From positions 1 through 64,000 of the forward strand of contig NZ_JACHLK010000025.1 in the NCBI RefSeq assembly GCF_014207955.1: a stretch of DNA of 64,000 bases, written 5' to 3'. Shown piece after piece: positions 49,925-57,560 of the stretch. Position 1 is the first letter of the stretch. Every line of letters begins with the position of its first letter. Source of the stretch: Acidovorax soli. Lineage in GTDB: Bacteria; Pseudomonadota; Gammaproteobacteria; Burkholderiales; Burkholderiaceae_C. Under the pieces are notes generated by a model. That model ran no database searches. It worked only from the letters and a program-made list of their open reading frames with translations, and was not told where the DNA came from. Position numbers and translations under genes: made by a program.

Positions 49925-50218
49925 TTACAGCGAGCCGATTTCGCCGGCTGGGATCTGGCCGGTGCGCACGGCGTTGGCGGCCTGGGCGCTCACGGCAGCG
50001 CGGTCGGCGGTGGAGCTGTAGCTCACCACGCGGGAGCCAGCGGGCTCCAGGCTGCGGGTCTTGGCGATCGAAGAGGCTTCGGCCATCACTTCGGCGCGGG
50101 TGCGGCTGGTGTCGTACTTGGTGGCGAATTGCGAAGCGTCGGCTTCGTCGGCCTGGGCACCGAACGATGCAAAAGCGGCAACAGCGGCGATGGAGAGGAA
50201 GCGTGCGGTCGTGTTCAT
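49925..50218 (-). CDS. DUF4148 family periplasmic protein, paralog 2
   Basis: Second copy of 97 residues with identical signal peptide and the same layout. The ATG at 50218 follows AAAGGAAA. Upstream AT-rich sequence (50219-50250) fits a promoter. The tandem pair arises from duplication; function unknown. Confidence 0.85.
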   Translation of the reverse strand: MNTTARFLSIAAVAAFASFGAQADEADASQFATKYDTSRTRAEVMAEASSIAKTRSLEPAGSRVVSYSSTADRAAVSAQAANAVRTGQIPAGEIGSL

Positions 50219-50663
50219 GATGATTTCCTTTGGATAAAAAAGCGTCTCAAAAAAACCGGAACGGCTGCGATGCAAACCAGCTGCTGAACCGGGTTCGGTG
50301 AGTCGCCTTGCGGGTTCGGCTCATCGATGGAGTGAACTGTACGCCTGGGGTGTTCAATGAAAAACCACTCAGTCGCCAATTAACTGTTCCGGTATCAGAA
50401 ACAATCCACAGAGTTCCTGCGGTGTCCAGCAGGCTTGTTCCCGAGAGAGCCAGCGCGTTGAACATGGGTGTATCGTGCCGGGTTAACCCGTAGCGGGGGT
50501 CTCGTCGCGGTTTCGTTTCTTTTCGATTTGTTTCGACCGCCGGGCAATGCAACAGCGCAGAAACATCAGTGGCCGCTTGCGTGACGCTTAGCGGTTGCAC
50601 TGGCCGGGCAGATGGGCTGAAATGGCCCTGTGCCCGATCCACGTCTCTCAGAGGGAGGTTTCC
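50219..50663. other. Non-coding spacer between DUF4148 and CBS genes
   Basis: No gene is supported in these 445 bases. Visible elements are an imperfect direct repeat CGGGTTCGG (at about 50288 and 50314), a 12-base palindrome CGGGTTAACCCG at 50479-50490 and TTTC-rich sequence near 50510-50540. The palindrome could be a regulator site but no regulator is implied. Confidence 0.5.
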
Positions 50664-51101
50664 ATGACCGTCGTAGCCAAGATTCTTCAGTCCAAGCCTG
50701 ACACCACCGTGCACACCATCCGGCCCACCGACTCGGTGCTCTCGGCCCTGCAACTGATGGCCGACAAGGGCATCGGGGCTCTGGTGGTCACCGAGGGTGA
50801 CGCCATCGTGGGCATCTTCACCGAGCGCGACTATGCGCGAAAGATCGCGCTCCTGGGCCGCACCTCGGCCGCCACGCTGGCGCGCGACGTGATGACCACG
50901 GCCGTGCGCTTCGTGCGGCCCGACCAGTCGAGCGAGCAGTGCATGCAGATCATGAGCACCGGCCGCCTGCGCCACCTGCCCGTGGTGGACAACGGCAAGC
51001 TCGTGGGCATGATTTCCATCGGTGACTTGGTCAAGGACATCATCTCCGAGCAGAAATTCATCATCGAACAGCTGGAGCAGTACATCACTGGCACGCACTG
51101 A
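50664..51101 (+). CDS. CBS-domain pair protein
   Basis: Cytoplasmic protein of 145 residues consisting of two CBS repeats (about 12-65 and 75-130; GIGALVVTEGDAIVGIFTERDYARK and RLRHLPVVDNGKLVGMISIGDLVK). Such stand-alone pairs bind adenosyl nucleotides and act as energy sensors. A strong Shine-Dalgarno GAGGGAGG precedes the ATG. No partner gene is adjacent on the same strand. Confidence 0.9.
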   Translation: MTVVAKILQSKPDTTVHTIRPTDSVLSALQLMADKGIGALVVTEGDAIVGIFTERDYARKIALLGRTSAATLARDVMTTAVRFVRPDQSSEQCMQIMSTGRLRHLPVVDNGKLVGMISIGDLVKDIISEQKFIIEQLEQYITGTH

Positions 51102-51104
51102 ACC

Positions 51105-51141
51105 TGAAAAAAAGGCGCTGACCGGGACCGGCCAGCGCCTT
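51105..51141 (-). terminator. Intrinsic terminator of the nrtABD operon
   Basis: On the minus strand AAGGCGCTGGCCGG pairs with CCGGTCAGCGCCTT and is followed by TTTTTTT. It lies 40 bases after the ATP-binding protein stop, directly behind the convergent CBS gene. Confidence 0.88.
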
Positions 51142-51181
51142 GGGCGTGCGTTCTTGCTGCCGCGCCTTGCGGCGCGGGGTG

Positions 51182-52009
51182 TCAGGCCGCCTTCTCGACG
51201 TGCCCCTGGCGGGTGTAGAGAAAATCGATCACCGCCTTGCGGTAGTGCACGTACTGCGGGTCTTCGGCCAGCTCCACGCGCTTGCGCGGGCGCGGCAGGT
51301 CGACCTGCAGCACCTCGCCGATGGTGGCAGCAGGGCCGTTGGTCATCATCACGATCTTGTCGGACAGCAGCACGGCCTCGTCCACGTCGTGGGTCACCAT
51401 GACCACGGTGCTTTGCGTGCGCGCCACGATCTCCAGCAGCTCGTCCTGCAGCTTGGCGCGCGTGAGGGCGTCCAGGGCGCCGAAGGGCTCGTCCATCAGC
51501 AGCACCTGGGGCTCCATCGACAGGGCGCGGGCGATGCCCACGCGCTGCTTCATGCCGCCCGAGATCTCGCCGGGGCGCTTCTGGCCCGCATGCGTCAGGC
51601 CGACCAGGGCCAGCGCGGCATCGGTGCGGGCCTTGAGCTGGGCCTTGTTCTCGCGCCCGCCGAACACCCGCTCCACCGCCAGGTAGATGTTGTCAAAGCA
51701 GGTCAGCCAGGGCAGCAGCGAGTGGTTCTGGAACACCACCGCACGCTCGGGGCCGGGGCCCTTGATCTCCTTGTTGGCGCACAGCAGGGCGCCGGCCGTG
51801 GGCGTGGTGAGCCCGGCGATCAGGTTCAGCAGGGTGGACTTGCCGCAGCCCGAGTGGCCGATCAGGGCCACGAACTCGCCCTTGGCGATGGTCAGGTGGA
51901 TGTCCCTGAGCGCCGGGAACAGGCCCTTGGCGGTCTTGAAGGTCTGCTCGACCCCGTGGACCTCGATGAACTTCGTGGAATGGGATGCGTGTGCTGCGGT
52001 GGTGTTCAT
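51182..52009 (-). CDS. nrtD: Nitrate ABC transporter ATP-binding protein
   Basis: ABC ATPase of 275 residues with Walker A GHSGCGKST (about 50-58), Q-loop VVFQNHSLLPW, signature EISGGMKQRVGIARAL (near 147-162), Walker B VLLMDEPFGALD and His-loop VTHDVDEA. It energises nitrate import by NrtAB. It lacks the C-terminal NrtA-like domain of cyanobacterial NrtC, so it is the NrtD/NasD type. Start overlaps the permease stop by 4 bases. Confidence 0.93.
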   Translation of the reverse strand: MNTTAAHASHSTKFIEVHGVEQTFKTAKGLFPALRDIHLTIAKGEFVALIGHSGCGKSTLLNLIAGLTTPTAGALLCANKEIKGPGPERAVVFQNHSLLPWLTCFDNIYLAVERVFGGRENKAQLKARTDAALALVGLTHAGQKRPGEISGGMKQRVGIARALSMEPQVLLMDEPFGALDALTRAKLQDELLEIVARTQSTVVMVTHDVDEAVLLSDKIVMMTNGPAATIGEVLQVDLPRPRKRVELAEDPQYVHYRKAVIDFLYTRQGHVEKAA

Positions 52010-52938
52010 GCCTTCACCTCTTCGAATGTGAATGCGGTGGCCAGCTTGATGAGCGCGAACTCCAGCGCCAGCCCCACGATGCCGATCACGAAGATCGCGA
52101 TGATGATGTTCTTGACGTTCAGGTTGTTCCATTCGTCCCAGACCCAGAAGCCGATGCCCACGCCGCCGGTCAGCATTTCGGCGGCCACGATCACCAGCCA
52201 GGCTGTGCCCACGGCCAGGCGCACGCCGGTCAGCATGTAGGGCAGCACGGCGGGGAACAGGATCTTGGTGGCGATCTTCCACTCCGAGAGGTTGAGCACG
52301 CGGGCCACGTTCATGTAGTCCTGCGGCACACGCTGCACGCCTACGGCGGTGTTGATGACCATGGGCCAGATGGAGCAGATGAAGATGGTCCAGATGGCGG
52401 CCGGATTGGCGCCCTTGAACACCAGCAGGCCGATGGGCAGCCAGGCCAGGGGCGAGACCGGGCGCAGCAGGCTGATCAGCGGGTTGAACATGCGCGAGAG
52501 AAAGGAAAAGCGCCCGATCACGAAACCGGCGGGAATGCCCACCAGCGCCGCCAGGCCGAAGCCGATGGCCACGCGCTCCAGCGACATCAGCACGTTCCAG
52601 CCCACGCCCTGGTCGTTGGGGCCGTTGCGGTAGAAGGGGCTGCTGAAGATCTCCAGCGCCTGCACCCAGGTCTCACGCGGGCTGGGGATGTTGCCGCCGG
52701 TGGTGGTCGAGACCACGGCCCACAGGCCGATGAGCAGGCCCAGGCCGCACAGCGGCGGCAGCACGGCCATCCAGAAGCTGCGCGAGAGCGCAGCCCAGTC
52801 GCGCGGGGCGCGGGCTGCGGGTGCGCTGGCAGGGGCTGGCTTGCGCGCCTCGGCCTGCACGGCCGTGCTGCGGGCAGGCGCTGCCGCGGCGTCGGCCGGC
52901 AGCGCGGCGGGAGGGGAGTGGAAAACGGCACTGACCAT
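52006..52938 (-). CDS. nrtB: Nitrate ABC transporter permease
   Basis: Membrane protein of 310 residues with about 50 residues of Ala/Pro-rich cytoplasmic lead and six to seven hydrophobic helices. The binding-protein-dependent permease EAA-like loop is NVARVLNLSEWKIATKILFPAVLPYML (near 215-240). VGTAWLVIVAAEMLTGGVGIGFWVWDEWNNL is characteristic of NrtB. It forms the channel for nitrate. Confidence 0.93.
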   Translation of the reverse strand: MVSAVFHSPPAALPADAAAAPARSTAVQAEARKPAPASAPAARAPRDWAALSRSFWMAVLPPLCGLGLLIGLWAVVSTTTGGNIPSPRETWVQALEIFSSPFYRNGPNDQGVGWNVLMSLERVAIGFGLAALVGIPAGFVIGRFSFLSRMFNPLISLLRPVSPLAWLPIGLLVFKGANPAAIWTIFICSIWPMVINTAVGVQRVPQDYMNVARVLNLSEWKIATKILFPAVLPYMLTGVRLAVGTAWLVIVAAEMLTGGVGIGFWVWDEWNNLNVKNIIIAIFVIGIVGLALEFALIKLATAFTFEEVKA

Positions 52939-53003
52939 GGTGGATCTCCTGTGCGGGTGGGAACGTGGGGCGATCGGGGTGGCGATGGGGTAGCGACGGG
53001 TAC

Positions 53004-54248
53004 TCAGGCCTTGAGCTTGAAGCCGTCGGCGTACTTGGCGGGGTCCTTGCCGTCCCAGACCACGCCGTCCACGAGCTTGTGCGTGCGCATCTCGCTCTTG
53101 GGCAGCGGCGTCTTGGAGGCGGTGGCCGCCTGCTTGTAGACATCGGTGCGGTTGATGGCCTTGGCCACGCCGGCATAGTCGGGGTGGTCCTTGAGCAGGC
53201 CCCAGCGCTTGTGCTGGGTCAGGAACCACATGCCGTCCGACAGGTAGGGGAAGTTCACCGCGCCATCGTTGTAGAACTTCATGTGGTTGGGGTCGTCCCA
53301 GGTCTTGCCCATGCCGTCCTGGTAACGGCCCAGGATGCGCTGGTTGATCGCATCCACGCCGGTGTTCACGTAGGCCTTGCCGGCAATGGTCTCGGCCATC
53401 TTGTTCTTGTTGGCCAGGCCTTCGTCGATCCAGCGGCCGGCCTCCAGGATGGCGGCGGTCACGGCACGTGCCGTGTTGGGGTACTTCTGCACGAACTCCG
53501 AGGTCGTGCCCAGCACCTTTTCGGGGTGGTCCTTCCAGATGTCCTGGGTGGTGGTGGCGGTCACGCCGATGCCGTCCATGATGGCGCGGTGGTTCCAGGG
53601 CTCGCCCACGCAGAAGCCGTCCATGTTGCCCACGCGCATGTTGGCCACCATCTGCGGCGGCGGCACGGTGATGACCTTGGCATCCTTCATCGGGTCGATG
53701 CCGTGCGCGGCGAGCCAGTAGTACAGCCACATGGCGTGCGTGCCCGTGGGGAAGGTCTGGGCAAAGGTGTATTCGCGCTTCTCGCTGGCCATGAGCTTGG
53801 CCAGGCCGGCGCCGTTGACGGCACCCTTGTCGGCCAGCTTCTTGGACAGCGTGATGGCCTGGCCGTTGTGGTTCAGGTTCATCAGCACGGCCATGTCCTT
53901 CTTGGGGCCGGCGATGCCCAGGTGCACGCCATACACCAGGCCGTAGAGCACGTGGGCGAAGTCCAGTTCGCCGTTGACCAGCTTGTCGCGCACACCGGCC
54001 CAGCTGGCTTCCTTGGTGGGGATGATGGTCACGCCATACTTCTTGTCGATGCCCAGCACCGAGGCCATCACCACGCTGGCGCAATCGGTCAGCGGGATGA
54101 AGCCGATCTTCACTTCCTTCTTCTCGGGCGCGTCCGAGCCCTGTGCATGCACGAGGGCGCGCAGGGCGGGGCTCACGCCGACGGCACCCACGGTGGCGGC
54201 CTGCAGCACGGTGCGGCGGTTGAGACTGGTTTTGAGCAGATCGGTCAT
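53004..54248 (-). CDS. nrtA: Nitrate ABC transporter substrate-binding protein
   Basis: Periplasmic nitrate-binding protein of 414 residues with a twin-arginine signal (LNRRTVLQAATVGAVG, ending HAQG near 36). The NrtA/SsuA-like fold includes IGFIPLTDCASVVMASVLG and QTFPTGTHAMWLYYWLAAHGIDP, with VGNMDGFCVGEPWNHRAI near 210. The signal peptide distinguishes it from cytoplasmic NasS, a close homolog that partners NasT. First gene of the operon, behind a sigma-54/NasT leader. Confidence 0.93.
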   Translation of the reverse strand: MTDLLKTSLNRRTVLQAATVGAVGVSPALRALVHAQGSDAPEKKEVKIGFIPLTDCASVVMASVLGIDKKYGVTIIPTKEASWAGVRDKLVNGELDFAHVLYGLVYGVHLGIAGPKKDMAVLMNLNHNGQAITLSKKLADKGAVNGAGLAKLMASEKREYTFAQTFPTGTHAMWLYYWLAAHGIDPMKDAKVITVPPPQMVANMRVGNMDGFCVGEPWNHRAIMDGIGVTATTTQDIWKDHPEKVLGTTSEFVQKYPNTARAVTAAILEAGRWIDEGLANKNKMAETIAGKAYVNTGVDAINQRILGRYQDGMGKTWDDPNHMKFYNDGAVNFPYLSDGMWFLTQHKRWGLLKDHPDYAGVAKAINRTDVYKQAATASKTPLPKSEMRTHKLVDGVVWDGKDPAKYADGFKLKA

Positions 54249-54269
54249 GGTTGCTTCCCTGGTGGCTTG

Positions 54270-54357
54270 AAAAACAAAAAAGGCGTCCCCCCGGCGCCGG
54301 GCTGCTGCGACTTCACAAAAGAAAGTCACGCAGCGCCAAGCGCGGGTGGGGACGCCT
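54270..54357 (-). terminator. NasT-controlled intrinsic terminator before nrtA
   Basis: On the minus strand AGGCGTCCCC pairs with GGGGGACGCCT, with further pairing of the GCGCTTGGCGC and GCGCCGG arms, followed by TTTTTTGTTTTT. It lies 22 bases before the nrtA start. Confidence 0.87.
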
Positions 54358-54427
54358 CTGTCCGGTGGCGAGAGGTACCCGCCCGCCATTGGGTGGATAC
54401 CGCTCATCGAAGACCTTCGTTGGTCTT
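54358..54427 (-). promoter_or_regulatory. ANTAR (NasT) two-hairpin leader of nrtA
   Basis: Hairpin 1 (54410-54427) has stem AAGACC/GGTCTT and hexaloop AACGAA with A1 and G4. Hairpin 2 (54374-54401) has a GGTA-CC-CCC/GGG-GG-TACC stem with two mismatched bases and hexaloop AATGGC, again A1 and G4. This is the clearest of the three ANTAR targets. Hairpin 1 begins at the predicted transcription start. Confidence 0.85.
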
Positions 54428-54437
54428 GTCCCGGTAA

Positions 54438-54453
54438 TGCAAGCCCCGTGCCA
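54438..54453 (-). promoter_or_regulatory. Sigma-54 promoter of nrtABD
   Basis: Minus strand TGGCACGGGGCTTGCA, a perfect -24/-12 consensus. Predicted start is about 54427. Confidence 0.9.
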
Positions 54454-54524
54454 GCCTTTTTGTCTGCTATGTAGCTATGTTCTTGATAGCGTGATTTCCT
54501 TATTTCAAAAGGATTTCTGGCGGA

Positions 54525-54541
54525 TGCACCATGGGAATGCA
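54525..54541. promoter_or_regulatory. Candidate NtrC site upstream of nrtA
   Basis: TGCACCATGGGAATGCA keeps one full NtrC half-site and the outer bases of the other, 72-88 bases upstream of the sigma-54 element. A further TGCACC lies at about 54549. Nothing gene-like is present in the rest of 54454-54670. Confidence 0.45.
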
Positions 54542-54670
54542 GGTGCCATGCACCGGCTTTGACTGCACAGGTGTTGTGCGGCGCACCATCGCGGGCATGC
54601 GCAGTGCGGTGGGCGGGCGGGAGTGGTGCGCCGCGCGCTGGCGGCGCCGTGCGTGATGCCGGCGGGGCTG

Positions 54671-55297
54671 TCAGCCCAGCAGATCGGCCACGTCGAGCAT
54701 GCGCTGGGCCACGTCAACCAGCTTGAGGCCCTTGTCCATGGCCGTCTTGCGCAGCTTCTCGTACGCGGCCTGCTCGGTCAGGCCCTGGCGCTCCATCAGC
54801 AGGCCCTTGGCGCGGTCGATGGTCTTGCGGTCCTTGAGCTCGGTCTTGGCGTCGGCGAGCTCGGCACGCAGTGCCTGCTCGTGCTGGAAGCGCGCCATCG
54901 CCACATCCAGGATGGGGCGGATGCGCTGGGGCGCCAGGCCGGCCACGATGTAGGCCGACACACCGGCGGCCACTGCCGCTTTCACATGCGAGGTGTCCTC
55001 ATCGTTGGTGAACATCACGATGGGGCGGCGCTCGTTGCGCGTGGCCATCACCACGTGTTCCAGCGCATCGCGGGCCTCGCTCTCGGCGTCCACGATGATG
55101 AGGTCGGGCTGCAATTGGGCCAGGCGCTCGCTCAAAAATACATCCGCCGGCAGCGTGGCCACCAGGTTGAAGTTGTTTTCCAAAAGGCCGATGCGCAGCG
55201 CCCGCGAGCGCTCGGCCTGCAGCAGGGCGTGCTCGTCATCGGGGTCGGTGACCGCCAGGTCGGGGGCGACTACCACTATGCGCAAGGCCTCGTTCAT
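54671..55297 (-). CDS. nasT: NasT-type ANTAR-domain antitermination regulator
   Basis: Protein of 208 residues. The N-terminal receiver-like domain (about 1-125; PDLIIVDAESEARDAL holds the usual Asp position) is followed by a coiled coil and the RNA-binding ANTAR domain (about 145-203; KTIDRAKGLLMERQGLTEQA, AYEKLRKTAMDKG). NasT binds two-hairpin leaders and prevents termination when released from NasS by nitrate. Three such leaders are in this window. No NasS gene adjoins it. ATG 55297 fits the domain; it is 422 bases upstream of nrtA. Confidence 0.92.
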   Translation of the reverse strand: MNEALRIVVVAPDLAVTDPDDEHALLQAERSRALRIGLLENNFNLVATLPADVFLSERLAQLQPDLIIVDAESEARDALEHVVMATRNERRPIVMFTNDEDTSHVKAAVAAGVSAYIVAGLAPQRIRPILDVAMARFQHEQALRAELADAKTELKDRKTIDRAKGLLMERQGLTEQAAYEKLRKTAMDKGLKLVDVAQRMLDVADLLG

Positions 55298-55503
55298 GCC
55301 GTCAGCATAGCAAGATTTACGCCACAAATTGGTGCGCCGGGCTGGTGCAGACCGGGGTCTACCCTGGTTTTGGTGGGCCGCTGGCGGCGGGGGCCTGAAA
55401 CTTGCTAATAGAGTGTGTATTGGGAGGGCATACCCGATAGCGCCTCTTTGCGGCGTCGCATATACATCCGGTCACATTGACATACTGATATGGAGTTTCC
55501 TGC

Positions 55504-56664
55504 ATGAACCTGCCCATCGACCGGCGCCGATTCTCGGCCAGCCTGGCCTTCTCCGCCCTGGCCGCCACCGCCTTGCTGGCGGGCTGCGGCAAAGTGCCCG
55601 ACACCATCAAGATCGGTGTGGCCCAGCCCCTGAGCGGCCCCCTGGCCGCCCTGGGCCAGGATTTGCTCAACGGGGTGAACCTGGCTGTGGCCGAGCTCAA
55701 CAAGGGCGGCTACACCGTGGACGGCAAGCGCGTGACCCTCGAAGTGGTCTCGGTGGACGACAAGGCCGACGCTGCCACCGGCAAGACCGTGGCCCAGCAA
55801 CTGGTGGATGCCGGAGTGGTGGCGGTCATCGGCCACCTCAATTCGGGCGTGAGCATCGAGACCGCGCCCATCTATGCGGCCAAGGACATCCCGCAGATTG
55901 CCATCTCCACCAATCCCAAGTTCACGCAGCTAGGCTTTCCCACCACCTTCCGCATGGTGGCCAACGACACGCTGCAGGCGCGAGCCATCGGCTCCTTCGC
56001 CGCCACCCAGCTGGGTGCCAGCCGCTATGCGGCGCTCGATGACGGCACCCCTTATGGCAAGGGCCTGGCCGACGGTGCAGCCGAGCAGCTCAAGGCCGAG
56101 AAGCGCGAGGTCGTGGTGCGCAAGTCCTTCGACGACAAGACCACGGACTTCGAGGCCCTGGCCGGCGAGCTCAAGGCTGCCCGGGTCGAGGTGATCGTCT
56201 CCACGCTCAACGACTTCCAGGCCATCGCCGTGCTGGAAGCCCTGCGCAAGGTGGGCCACACCAAGGTGCGCCTGCTCGGTGGCGACACCATCAAGACCAC
56301 CGACATGGCCAAGGGCGCAGGCATCGTGGAGGGCATCTACGCCACCTCGCCGGTGCTGGAGGCCAAGGAATTCACCACCGGCAAGCCCTTCCTCGAAAAG
56401 TACATCGCCGAATTCAAGAAGGCCCCCGCCTATGGCGGCCACTACAGCTACGACAGCACCTACGTGCTGTCCGCCGCGATCCAGAAGGCCAAGTCCGCCG
56501 CGCCCAAGGACATCACCAAGGCCATGCACAGCATCAACGGCTATGCACCGGTGATCGGCACCATGACCTGGGACGACAAGGGGGAGCAGCGCTACGGCGC
56601 CGTGGGGGTGTACGAGCTGCGCGGCGGCGGCTGGGAGCTGCGCATGCGCTCGGACCGCTGGTAA
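55504..56664 (+). CDS. LivJ/LivK-type branched-chain amino acid ABC binding lipoprotein
   Basis: Type I periplasmic binding protein of 386 residues. The signal peptide ends with a lipobox LLAGC, so it is probably a lipoprotein, and begins with a DRRRF twin-arginine-like stretch. IKIGVAQPLSGPLAALGQDLLNG and VAVIGHLNSGVSIETAPIY are typical of Leu/Ile/Val receptors. No permease or ATPase genes are near, so it is an orphan subunit. Ligand cannot be told. Confidence 0.88.
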   Translation: MNLPIDRRRFSASLAFSALAATALLAGCGKVPDTIKIGVAQPLSGPLAALGQDLLNGVNLAVAELNKGGYTVDGKRVTLEVVSVDDKADAATGKTVAQQLVDAGVVAVIGHLNSGVSIETAPIYAAKDIPQIAISTNPKFTQLGFPTTFRMVANDTLQARAIGSFAATQLGASRYAALDDGTPYGKGLADGAAEQLKAEKREVVVRKSFDDKTTDFEALAGELKAARVEVIVSTLNDFQAIAVLEALRKVGHTKVRLLGGDTIKTTDMAKGAGIVEGIYATSPVLEAKEFTTGKPFLEKYIAEFKKAPAYGGHYSYDSTYVLSAAIQKAKSAAPKDITKAMHSINGYAPVIGTMTWDDKGEQRYGAVGVYELRGGGWELRMRSDRW

Positions 56665-56761
56665 GAACGGGGCCCGGGAGGCCGGGTGCCATTTTCGGTG
56701 CCTGGCAGGGCCGAGGCTGGCATACAGTAGGAGCACCAGCACCTTGTTGCCTACCCCGCCC

Positions 56762-57301
56762 ATGCAGGAGCCCTGTTTGACTGCCCCTCTCGTCTATTGG
56801 ATCACCGGCCTGCCCGCCGCAGGCAAGACCACCCTGGCCACCGCGCTGGCCGATGCCCTCCAGCAGGCCGGTGGCCGGGCCTGCGTGCTCGACGGCGATG
56901 AGCTGCGCAAGGGCCTGTGCTCGGACCTGGGGCTGTCGGCCGCCGACCGGGCCGAGAACATCCGCCGCGCCGGGGAGGTGGCGCGCCTGATGGCCCACAA
57001 CGGCCTGACCGTGGTGTGCGCCTTTGTCTCCCCCTTCGAGGCAGACCGCCAGCGTGTGCGCGCCCTGTTTGCGCCCGGCGAATTCCACGAGATCCACCTG
57101 AGCACGCCGGTGGAAGAATGCGCCCGCCGCGACCCCAAGGGCCTGTACGCGCGTGCCAGGGCCGGGCTGATCACCGGCCTGACCGGCTGGGATGGCGCCT
57201 ACGAGGTGCCAGACGCGCCCGAATCGCGCTTCGACACCCAGACCACGCCCCTCTCGTCCATGGTGCAGCAGCTGCTGGCGGCGCGCAGGGCGCAGCTCTG
57301 A
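56762..57301 (+). CDS. cysC: Adenylyl-sulfate (APS) kinase
   Basis: P-loop kinase of about 179 residues that phosphorylates APS to PAPS with ATP in sulfate activation. Walker A GLPAAGKTT is near residue 16, then LDGDELRKGLCSDLGLSAADRAENIRR, the hallmark APS-binding loop, and FVSPFEADRQRVR. The ATG at 56762 has no Shine-Dalgarno, while AGGAG precedes an in-frame TTG at 56777, so the true start may be TTG 56777. No other sulfate genes are adjacent. Confidence 0.92.
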   Translation: MQEPCLTAPLVYWITGLPAAGKTTLATALADALQQAGGRACVLDGDELRKGLCSDLGLSAADRAENIRRAGEVARLMAHNGLTVVCAFVSPFEADRQRVRALFAPGEFHEIHLSTPVEECARRDPKGLYARARAGLITGLTGWDGAYEVPDAPESRFDTQTTPLSSMVQQLLAARRAQL

Positions 57302-57431
57302 CGCCCCAGGTCGCAGCAGGCCGGCCTGCGCTCACAGGTGTAACGCTCGGATCTTTACCGGAACTTCCCTGAGGATCGTCCCTCAGAGTCTCGCCCCGTG
57401 TGCCTGCTGGCTCCACCGCATGGCGGAGCTT

Positions 57432-57506
57432 GTAAAAAAGTTATTTTTTATAATCGAATGGTGAAGTGCCCTTGCGAACGCCGCGAGCCTGGTTCTCGTG
57501 GCGTTC
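57432..57506 (+). promoter_or_regulatory. AT-rich promoter and leader hairpin before the secreted protein gene
   Basis: An unusually AT-rich stretch contains TATAAT at 57449-57454 with a weak GAGCTT about 17 bases upstream or TTGTAA 13 bases upstream. Downstream, AACGCC-CGAG and CTCG-GGCGTT form a hairpin at 57477-57506, within the 5' leader of the gene at 57561. Only the promoter-like hexamer and the hairpin are seen. Confidence 0.5.
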
Positions 57507-57560
57507 AGGGGGCGCTTCTTTTTTGGGGCTGTCCGTCGTCTGTTCCTGGAGTGGTTTTCA

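Noticed and set aside
50308-50493. Small 61-codon frame in the DUF4148-CBS spacer
   Set aside because: No Shine-Dalgarno, no similarity and it crosses a palindrome; treated as non-coding.
53004-54248. NrtA considered as the missing NasS
   Set aside because: It has a twin-arginine signal peptide and heads a permease/ATPase operon, so it is the transporter's periplasmic receptor; NasS is cytoplasmic.
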